Of a stretch of 21,250 bases of DNA, positions 1 through 6,106 are shown one piece after another. Origin of the DNA: a virus. The translations under genes and the position numbers were made by a program. The notes beneath the pieces are model-generated. The model did no database searches, had not been told where the DNA came from, and saw only the letters and a program-made list of their open reading frames with translations. Each line of letters begins with the position of its first letter. Positions within the stretch are counted from its first letter, which is position 1. The stretch is taken from IMG/VR virus record IMGVR_UViG_3300021389_000187, positions 1 through 21,250 of that record, one strand, 5' to 3'.

Positions 1-2
1 AC

Positions 3-359
3 ACAAATACATCTGGCGCTACACACATAGCCTACCTCTTCGCAAGCCTCCCCGGTATATCTAAGGTGGGGAGCTACACGGGTAACGGTGGAACACAGAC
101 TATCGACTGTGGCTTTACGTCAGGTGCAAGGTTCATCCTTGTGAAGCGCACAGACAGTACAGGTGACTGGTATGTCTGGGATACAGAACGTGGTATTGTT
201 GCTGGTAATGACCCACACTTGAGCCTCAACACTACAGCGGCAGAAGTAACGACGGATGATAGCATTGATCCCGTAAGTAGTGGTTTTGCTGTTAATCAAT
301 TAGCTGCTACGAATATCAATGTATCAGCTGCAACTTACATCTTCTACGCAATAGCATAA
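3..359 (+). CDS. Tail fibre-like protein, C-terminal fragment (5' end outside window)
   Basis: The reading frame is open from the left edge of the window (first full codon at base 3) to a TAA at 357-359, so this is the last ~118 residues of a longer gene. A GTG at 66 could be misread as a start, but the frame continues upstream with plausible protein (AYLFASLPGISKVGSYTGN crosses it) and has no ribosome binding site there. The text, including QTIDCGFTSGARFILVKR and DWYVWDTERGI, matches the beta-rich C-terminal domain I know from tail fibre and appendage proteins of marine phages (DUF7483-like, recalled from memory). It probably forms the distal, host-contacting part of the fibre. The tail fibre assembly chaperone directly downstream supports this. 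The family match is good; receptor role is inference. Confidence 0.75.
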   Translation, partial: TNTSGATHIAYLFASLPGISKVGSYTGNGGTQTIDCGFTSGARFILVKRTDSTGDWYVWDTERGIVAGNDPHLSLNTTAAEVTTDDSIDPVSSGFAVNQLAATNINVSAATYIFYAIA

Positions 360-374
360 CAAGGAGAACACAAC

Positions 375-944
375 ATGTATTCTAAAATTAACGGTGGAAC
401 AGTAACTCGGTTCCCATACACATTCGGTGATCTACGCAAGGAACACCCTAACGTATCATTCCCTAAGAACATCACACAGGGTGTCATGCAGAAGTATGGC
501 ATGGTGGGTGTCCTAGAAGGGCCAAAGCCTACACCTACAGCCTACCAGACAGTCAAGCGTAATGCTCTGCCTACACGCCCTGTCATTGGTCAGTACACAG
601 AAGATGATGCACCTATGCCTGACATGGTTGGTGAAGACATTATCGCTGGTTACTGGATGATTGGCTACACTGCTGTAGATATGTTCGCTGACACTACAGA
701 TGAAGGTGGTGTAACTACCACTAAAGCTGAACATGAAGCTGCGTATCAGGCTACACTTGATGTTAAGGCTGCTGAGGCTGTACGTAGGAAGCGTGATGAG
801 CTTATTGCTGAGACAGACTGGATGGCTTTGTCAGACGTAACTATGTCCGCTGAGGTAACCACATACCGTCAAGCCCTACGTGACATCACAGAACATGTGG
901 CATTTCCGCACCTTTCTGAAGACGATTGGCCCACTAAGCCATAA
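375..944 (+). CDS. Putative tail fibre assembly chaperone (Phage_tail_APC-like C-terminus)
   Basis: 189 residues, starting 15 bases after the fibre gene stop with an AGGAG at 362-366. The C-terminal ~50 residues (about 137-189) have the pattern of the phage tail assembly chaperone family (pfam16778 type): RRKRDELIAETDW, then YRQALRDI and a final WPTKP. Family members in temperate and marine phages help fold or trimerise the fibre encoded just upstream, which is the position here. The N-terminal part (FPYTFGDLRKEHPNVSFP) resembles a segment that often precedes this domain in marine phages and may contact the fibre or be a minor virion component. The chaperone call rests on the C-terminal motif and gene order; function was not tested. 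Confidence 0.7.
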   Translation: MYSKINGGTVTRFPYTFGDLRKEHPNVSFPKNITQGVMQKYGMVGVLEGPKPTPTAYQTVKRNALPTRPVIGQYTEDDAPMPDMVGEDIIAGYWMIGYTAVDMFADTTDEGGVTTTKAEHEAAYQATLDVKAAEAVRRKRDELIAETDWMALSDVTMSAEVTTYRQALRDITEHVAFPHLSEDDWPTKP

Positions 945-950
945 TAGTAC

Positions 951-979
951 TTGACAAGAGTAGAGTAGTGGTGTATAAT
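951..979 (+). promoter_or_regulatory. Consensus sigma70 promoter for the internal virion protein cluster
   Basis: TTGACA at 951-956 and TATAAT at 974-979 are separated by exactly 17 bases: a perfect match to the bacterial sigma70 consensus. The -35 begins 7 bases after the stop of the preceding gene. Transcription would start near 986, giving a leader of roughly 105 bases before the ATG at 1092. It likely drives the five-gene block 1092-9685 using host RNA polymerase. Confidence 0.85.
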
Positions 980-997
980 AAACTTAAGGTTTCCCCA

Positions 998-1036
998 GGG
1001 GTATATAGGCATACCTCTAAGGTACTCTAAGGTACC
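998..1036 (+). promoter_or_regulatory. Structured leader: 7-bp hairpin plus 10-bp tandem repeat
   Basis: In the transcribed leader, bases 998-1004 can pair with 1011-1017 (seven pairs, one G-U) around a six-base loop. Overlapping its right arm, CTCTAAGGTA occurs twice in tandem at 1015-1024 and 1025-1034, and a GGTACC palindrome lies at 1031-1036. A third TAAGGT lies at 985-990 by the expected transcription start. The repeat unit equals about one DNA helical turn, so it could be an operator, or an RNA site that controls translation or stability. No known protein is assigned. Confidence 0.5.
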
Positions 1037-1091
1037 AACATCACCTCTCTCCTCCTACTGATAGAAGATAATAAGGACATGGAGTTACTAA

Positions 1092-2801
1092 ATGTTTAAT
1101 CCACAACAGAAACATACTATCTTAACTAAGTTAGGATATAATGGTCCAGCTGATGAGAAGTCGATGGAGCAGTTCGTGGCTTCTAATCCTGCTGCAGCTG
1201 CTAAGATTGGTAAGTTTGAGAATGCAGCTAAAAAGATCATGACTCCTCCTCCTCAGATGGCTAACCCCGGTACACCTCCTGTGGAGATGGCCGAGGGTGG
1301 CCTTCCTGTCAAAGGTACTGCTGCTTACAACGTACAGACGTACGACCCTGTCTCAGGTAAGAACTTAACGCCTACTCAGCTTGCTAATAGACAGCGTAAC
1401 TTCCCTGAGCAATACTCTGCAGCTTCTACCACTGCTGCTGATACTACTGCTACTGATACTACAGGTACTACAGGTACTCCGTTTGGTTCGCTCCTCGGCT
1501 CGCTGACGGATGGTACTGTCGGTCCGGATGGTACTGTCGGTCCGGATGGTACTAAAGATACTACAGGTGCTACCGAGGGCACTGAGACCGTAGTTGAAGA
1601 AAAACCTCAGACCCTGCTGCAGAAGGCTACAGCTGACTACATGACTGCTGTACCTACTATCGAAGCTCCTACAGCGATGGGGGCTACCCAGATCTCTGGT
1701 CAAGACTTGGATGCTGTACAGGCTGCTCAGATCGCGGAGGGTACTGGCCAGTTGACTGGCGATGTATCTCAAGTTCAAACTCAAACAGCGGATGCTGAGG
1801 TCGCAGGAGCCCCTGTAGTACAGGAAGCTATTACGTACGACCCTACAAAAGTGTCAGGTGAGATTGCAGCTGAGTTGGAGAAGCTAAAGGCTGCTCAAGG
1901 TCTACCGTCTGAACTGGCTACTGTTCGTGGTCAGATGTCTTTATTGATGCAAGACTTCGATGAGGGCACTCCTCCTTGGGCATCAGGTGCTATGCGGACT
2001 GCCATGCAGACTATGGCTGCTCGTGGTCTAGGTTCATCCTCTATGGCTGGTCAAGCTATCGTGCAAGCTGCTATGGAGTCTGCTTTACCTATCGCTGGGG
2101 CCGATGCTAGGACTCAGGCTGAGTTTGAGATGAAGAATCTTGACAACCGTCAACAGACTGCTATCTTTAAGACACAACAACGTATCTCTGGTTTGTTGTC
2201 GGACCAAGCCTCCGAGAATGCTGCCAAGAACTTCAATGCTCAGTCAGAGAACCAAGTGAACATGTTCCGGTCTAACATGCAGGCCACAGTGGCTCAGTTC
2301 AATGCTTCTCAGATTAATGCTATTCGTCAATTCAACGCTGGTGAGACTAACGCTATCAACAAGTTTAATGCTGATATAAAGGAACAACGTGAACAGTTTA
2401 ACGCTAAGAACGATGTACTGATCCAGCAGGCTAACGTAACATTCCGTAACAACATGTTCGAGGCGAAGATGGGTATCAAGTCCCAAGAGGCTGTAGCCCA
2501 AGCTCAGATCACCTCTCAGGAGACTATGAAGCAGATGGCTCTAGACGCAGAGCGTAAGATGAAACAAGCTGAGTTGGCTCATCAGGCTTCCCAAGCTCAA
2601 ATGGCACGGGAACAACAGGCCGAGCAGGCTGCAATGGAACGGGCATTTCAAGCTGAACAAGCGACAGCAGACCGTGCCTTAACTGTTCTTACGACCACAA
2701 TGGCAGCTGATACACAGAAAGAACTGTCTAAGATGGCAAGCAGTGACGCAAACAAAGCAGGTTTTGGTAAACTCATTGGTACCATCATCGGTCTAAAATA
2801 A
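1092..2801 (+). CDS. Virion protein with hendecad-repeat coiled coil (putative internal/ejection protein)
   Basis: 569 residues; GGAG at 1081-1084 lies seven bases before the ATG. Three regions are visible. Residues 1-45 form a compact start; about 45-190 is low-complexity, Gly/Thr/Pro-rich linker, including an 18-bp DNA tandem repeat encoding a duplicated DGTVGP. Residues about 200-380 are Ala/Gln/Met-rich and probably helical. From residue 381 to about 534 an 11-residue repeat runs with FNA-type starts at 381, 392, 403, 414, 425 and 436, then A/K-Q-x-x-L/I-type starts at 469, 480, 491 and 502. No signal peptide or catalytic motif was seen. Position first in an operon with a lysozyme-like protein and a 1192-residue protein suggests an internal core/ejection protein like the T7 gp14-gp15-gp16 set, but I see no direct T7 homology. 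Role is inference. Confidence 0.7.
   Translation: MFNPQQKHTILTKLGYNGPADEKSMEQFVASNPAAAAKIGKFENAAKKIMTPPPQMANPGTPPVEMAEGGLPVKGTAAYNVQTYDPVSGKNLTPTQLANRQRNFPEQYSAASTTAADTTATDTTGTTGTPFGSLLGSLTDGTVGPDGTVGPDGTKDTTGATEGTETVVEEKPQTLLQKATADYMTAVPTIEAPTAMGATQISGQDLDAVQAAQIAEGTGQLTGDVSQVQTQTADAEVAGAPVVQEAITYDPTKVSGEIAAELEKLKAAQGLPSELATVRGQMSLLMQDFDEGTPPWASGAMRTAMQTMAARGLGSSSMAGQAIVQAAMESALPIAGADARTQAEFEMKNLDNRQQTAIFKTQQRISGLLSDQASENAAKNFNAQSENQVNMFRSNMQATVAQFNASQINAIRQFNAGETNAINKFNADIKEQREQFNAKNDVLIQQANVTFRNNMFEAKMGIKSQEAVAQAQITSQETMKQMALDAERKMKQAELAHQASQAQMAREQQAEQAAMERAFQAEQATADRALTVLTTTMAADTQKELSKMASSDANKAGFGKLIGTIIGLK
1508..1553. repeat. 18-bp tandem repeat inside coding region
   Basis: GGATGGTACTGTCGGTCC is repeated perfectly at 1508-1525 and 1526-1543, followed by a partial copy (first 10 bases) at 1544-1553. 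It encodes a duplicated six-residue DGTVGP-type linker and keeps the frame, so it probably lengthens a flexible linker by slippage. Confidence 0.9.
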
Positions 2802-2813
2802 GGAGATTAAACG

Positions 2814-3596
2814 ATGGATTACTCAAAAGGACTAAAAACACTACGGTCAGCTGCTGATAACTTCGACTATGATCGTTACGTAAGAGATGTAGAAGCGGGT
2901 AAGTTTGCTAAGAAGACTAAGTCCTCTAAGGAAATAGGACAAGAGGGTCTCATGCGCCGTAAAGCAGAGGCTTTGGATGTTCCTGATATGGATGCAGATG
3001 AACCTGCAATGGGTCCATTAGCCGAACGCTACCTACAGCTTCGTAATCGTCGTAAAAGCGGTGGGTTCTCATCAGGTGTCGAAGAGGCTCTCCAAGAGGC
3101 TATGGAATACAAAGAAGAGCAGAAGGAAGGCAAAGGGCTTATGCGCCCTAAGGCTCGCCCCCCGATGAGGCCAGAGGCTCGCCCTTGGCAAGACTCTGAT
3201 AGTTTCATCAACAAGTTGATTGAGTCTGAGTCTTCAGGTCGTACAGACGCTGAGTTTACTACTAAAGGTGGTCGTCGGTTCGTAGGTCAAGGTCAATTCG
3301 GGGAAGCTCGTCTGGCTGACTTTAAGAAGTACACCAACACAGAGTTTACTCAGGAAGACTTCAAGAAAGACCCTAACCTACAGGACGAGGTCATGAAGTG
3401 GCACGTACGGGATTTGGATAAGCAAATTAGCAAGACAAAGGGTGCTGAAAACTTCGATAGAGACGGCTTACGTGCTGTAGCTCACCTCGGTGGTATCAGC
3501 GGTATGAAACAGTTTGTAGCCTCTGGCGGCAAGTACAACCCGTCTGACGAGCTGGGGACATCCCTCACAAAGTACTATAATAAGTTCAAAGGATAA
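2814..3596 (+). CDS. Virion-associated lysozyme/transglycosylase-like protein
   Basis: 260 residues, 12 bases after the upstream gene, with AGGAG at 2802-2806. The N-terminal half (1-125) is charged and low-complexity, with Arg-Pro-rich repeats (MRPKARP, MRPEARP). The C-terminal half resembles soluble lytic transglycosylase or goose-lysozyme folds: FINKLIESESSGR at 131-143 carries the ExSG-type catalytic glutamate (E139, or E137), and GQGQFGEARL at 158-167 matches the glycine/glutamine segment that follows it. Such domains in short-tailed phages cut peptidoglycan locally as DNA is injected; in T7 this domain is the N-terminus of gp16. Here it is a separate protein beside the large ejection-type protein. 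Remote similarity; the active-site residue is inferred from the pattern. Confidence 0.65.
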   Translation: MDYSKGLKTLRSAADNFDYDRYVRDVEAGKFAKKTKSSKEIGQEGLMRRKAEALDVPDMDADEPAMGPLAERYLQLRNRRKSGGFSSGVEEALQEAMEYKEEQKEGKGLMRPKARPPMRPEARPWQDSDSFINKLIESESSGRTDAEFTTKGGRRFVGQGQFGEARLADFKKYTNTEFTQEDFKKDPNLQDEVMKWHVRDLDKQISKTKGAENFDRDGLRAVAHLGGISGMKQFVASGGKYNPSDELGTSLTKYYNKFKG

Positions 3597-3601
3597 TAAC
3601 A

Positions 3602-4171
3602 ATGTCAGCTATGAATGATATACTACTAGATGGGTCTATTCCCGGCGAGGAGATGACTGTTGAGTTTGGATCACGTCCTTGGCATCGCCCCCCTGAGATT
3701 GAAGACCCAGTGGAAGCACTGGACTACCACCTTGACCGTATGGAAGAACCCAAGGTTCGTAAGGCTATCTTAGACGCTATTGAACTTGGTATCCCTGTCC
3801 GTGACCTTAACCTTGGCATGTTACGTACGGCAGTCTCCACCGCTGTACACGACTTGGACACTATGTTCATGATCGCCTCCATTACTCATGAAGCGTTAGA
3901 GCTTATGGCTGAAGAAGAAGGTCTTGAGTTCAAGACTGGCTTCGAGGAGACAGAGGAAGATCGTGAGGCAGAGTACAGTCTCAACTCCATGAAAGCCTCT
4001 AAACTGCTGGAGAAGCACAAGAGCACCGGAGACTTGGAAGGAATGACCCTTGAGAGCCCCTCAGAGCCTGTTACAGAGCCATCTATGCCTGTAGACGATG
4101 CGGAACCCATGATTGAAGATAACACGCCTGTAGAAGCTCCTAAGGGCTTGATGGCACGGAAGGATATGTAA
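3602..4171 (+). CDS. Conserved marine-phage virion protein, unknown function
   Basis: 189 residues; start 5 bases after the previous stop, with a weak AAGGAT upstream. The opening (SIPGEEMTVEFGSRPWHRPP, then DPVEALDYHLDRM) is a pattern I recall from uncharacterised structural-region proteins of marine phages. Residues about 30-105 look like a compact helical domain; about 110-189 are acidic and proline-rich, probably disordered. The C-terminus ends in GLMARK, echoing GLMRRK and GLMRPK in the lysozyme-like protein just upstream. No catalytic motif, signal peptide or membrane segment was seen. The location between lysozyme-like and ejection-type proteins suggests a virion or assembly role, by context only. 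Confidence 0.65.
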   Translation: MSAMNDILLDGSIPGEEMTVEFGSRPWHRPPEIEDPVEALDYHLDRMEEPKVRKAILDAIELGIPVRDLNLGMLRTAVSTAVHDLDTMFMIASITHEALELMAEEEGLEFKTGFEETEEDREAEYSLNSMKASKLLEKHKSTGDLEGMTLESPSEPVTEPSMPVDDAEPMIEDNTPVEAPKGLMARKDM

Positions 4172-4172
4172 T

Positions 4173-6104
4173 ATGGCATTCTTTGCAGGACTAGCTGAAG
4201 GCTTTATAACTGGACGTAAGATGAAGGCGGAGAAGGAAGAGACTGACCGCCTTGCTGATTACCGTAAGACTGAACAAGAGTACCGTGCTTCCCGTGACAC
4301 AGTATCTGACACTCGTTACATCGAAGAGAAAGAGGCAGCGCGTAAACGTCAAGCAATCGAAGATGCACGTTACGAGACTGAGCAGAAACGGAGTGACATC
4401 CGGTGGGGGGCTGAGTTCGGTCTTCGTGAAGGCGAAGCTGAACGGGCTGGAAGCCAATGGGATGCTACCTTCAACTACCGTCAAGAACGTGATAAAGTAG
4501 GCGATGAACAGTGGTTAGCTCAACAAGATATTATTGCTGCAGAAGCTGTAGAGTCTCGTCGTCGCTTTGAAAAGCAGTTCGACTTTACTTCTCAAGAAGC
4601 GGATAAAGCTGCCGATAGGTGGAAGGCTCGCTTTGGTTTTGATGAACAGCAAGCTTTGAATGCTGAACAGTGGCAGCAGGCTATGCAAGAGTACCGTGAG
4701 ACACGGGACACTGTATCCGACCAACAATGGACCGATACTTTTGCGTATACCAAAGACCAAGCAACTGCTGCAGAGAACCGTTGGAGAGAAGAATTTGGTT
4801 TCCGTGAAGGTCAAGCCCTTACAGCCGCACAGCAATGGGAAGCTGAGAAGGCGTGGCGTGAGCAACGTGCCGAGGTTGCAGATCAGCAGTTTGACACGCA
4901 GTTGTCTGACAAGCGTATGACTACCTTGATTAACGCTGGGCTGACACCCAGTGGTCAACCTGGTACTACGGGAGGAAAGGGTAACACCCCTGCTGCTATC
5001 GCAGAGTCTGTTATTGCTCTTAAGTCTCGTGTAGGCTCTGCTGAGTTAGATGCTGATGATAAGAAGTACTTTGATATTATCCTCCAAGACCCTGCCGCTG
5101 CCCACAAGATCTACAGCTTTATGCAAAAGCAGGCAAGTGAAGGTAATGTAATTGGTATCGAAGACATTCCTTCTCTTATCCAGATCGCCGGTATCTCAGA
5201 GGGTAAGAACGAGGAGGCTATGGCCTTTCTCAAGTCTAACGGTGTTGATGTGAAGAACCAAGACGAGTTCTTTAGGGCACTACAAACTTTGAGGGACTAC
5301 AGCCCCACCCGTGTAATCACAGACATCGGTTCCGATGCATACCGTAACCCTAACGACATCAAGGTCATTAAGGACCAACGTGATCTATTTGTGGATACGT
5401 CTATTCCTGCTGCTCAAGCTATGTTGGCATCCCTCCCTGAGGGGGATCCGGCACGGGGTGAGTTGTCTCGGGCTCTTGATAACGTAGGAAGTGGTGATGC
5501 TGTGATTAAGTCACGTGCTATCTCTACTCTTATGAGGTACATCGTTACTCCTGAGCATATCAAGCGTCTGGAGTCACGTGGCGGAGCCTTTAAGAACCTG
5601 TCTCAGAACGAGTTCCTAATGCCGTACATGCCTGAACCTGAGGCTGAAATTAAGGCAACTGGTGGAACACCTAAGGCAACTGGTGGAGAGGTACCGGCTT
5701 CCGGTCTAACCCCTTCCCCTGAGCCTATTGCAGCTTCTGAACCGACTGTACTCGATGACGTACCTTCGTTCGACTCCGTTGGTGATTACAACGCATGGAG
5801 AGAAGCCGGTAACTCTGGCCCAGTCATCGTAATGGGGCAACGGGGTAACGCCGCTCCTATAGCCCGTGAAGAACCTGTTCAGCCTGAGGCTCCAGCTGTA
5901 GATGAATCTATTGCTGCACCCGAAGAGGTATCTTCTGATGTAGAAGGGTTAGCTAACTTAGCTAAGGAGCAAGGTATACGTTCTCAATCGGAACTCAACA
6001 AGTTTATATTCAAGAATGTAGAACCTGTTCCCGGTGATCGTAAAGCCACTAACCAACTACAACGCCAGATGTTCGAAGAGTTATCAGCTATACTAGGATT
6101 ATAA
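4173..6104 (+). CDS. Virion protein with 18-residue aromatic helical repeats (putative internal protein)
   Basis: 643 residues; ATG one base after the previous stop. Residues 37-240 are a charged, Gln/Glu/Arg-rich, proline-free stretch with Trp/Phe/Tyr at near-exact 18-residue steps: W78, W96, W114, F132, W150, W167, W186, W204, W222, F240, most followed four residues later by Phe/Tyr/Trp. Eighteen residues is five full alpha-helical turns, so the aromatics should line one face of a long straight helix. Residues about 270-480 look globular and helical; about 485-590 are a Pro/Ala/Glu-rich linker with a short direct repeat (KATGG twice); about 590-643 form a final helical domain. No enzyme motif was recognised. 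Its place before the 1192-residue protein suggests an internal core or ejection component. Structural role likely, exact role unknown. Confidence 0.7.
   Translation: MAFFAGLAEGFITGRKMKAEKEETDRLADYRKTEQEYRASRDTVSDTRYIEEKEAARKRQAIEDARYETEQKRSDIRWGAEFGLREGEAERAGSQWDATFNYRQERDKVGDEQWLAQQDIIAAEAVESRRRFEKQFDFTSQEADKAADRWKARFGFDEQQALNAEQWQQAMQEYRETRDTVSDQQWTDTFAYTKDQATAAENRWREEFGFREGQALTAAQQWEAEKAWREQRAEVADQQFDTQLSDKRMTTLINAGLTPSGQPGTTGGKGNTPAAIAESVIALKSRVGSAELDADDKKYFDIILQDPAAAHKIYSFMQKQASEGNVIGIEDIPSLIQIAGISEGKNEEAMAFLKSNGVDVKNQDEFFRALQTLRDYSPTRVITDIGSDAYRNPNDIKVIKDQRDLFVDTSIPAAQAMLASLPEGDPARGELSRALDNVGSGDAVIKSRAISTLMRYIVTPEHIKRLESRGGAFKNLSQNEFLMPYMPEPEAEIKATGGTPKATGGEVPASGLTPSPEPIAASEPTVLDDVPSFDSVGDYNAWREAGNSGPVIVMGQRGNAAPIAREEPVQPEAPAVDESIAAPEEVSSDVEGLANLAKEQGIRSQSELNKFIFKNVEPVPGDRKATNQLQRQMFEELSAILGL
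5651..5687. repeat. 16-bp direct repeat, 21-bp period, in coding linker
   Basis: TAAGGCAACTGGTGGA occurs at 5651-5666 and 5672-5687. The 21-base period keeps frame and encodes a duplicated KATGG segment in a proline-rich linker. Confidence 0.85.
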
Positions 6105-6106
6105 TA

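Noticed and set aside
66-359. A complete 97-residue gene starting at GTG 66
   Set aside because: The frame is open to the window edge with good protein upstream of the GTG, so this is the end of a longer tail fibre gene.
1015-1034. CRISPR-like or attachment-site reading of the leader tandem repeat
   Set aside because: Only two 10-bp copies with no spacers, no cas genes and no integrase; regulatory repeat is simpler.
1365-1784. A 139-codon minus-strand frame opposite the linker of the first virion protein
   Set aside because: Ser/Leu-rich product arises from the low-complexity repeats on the other strand; no start signals and no neighbours on that strand.
4515-4958. A 147-codon minus-strand frame opposite the 18-residue repeats
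   Set aside because: Explained by the repeated Gln/Glu/Trp codons of the real gene, which shows a clear protein-level period.
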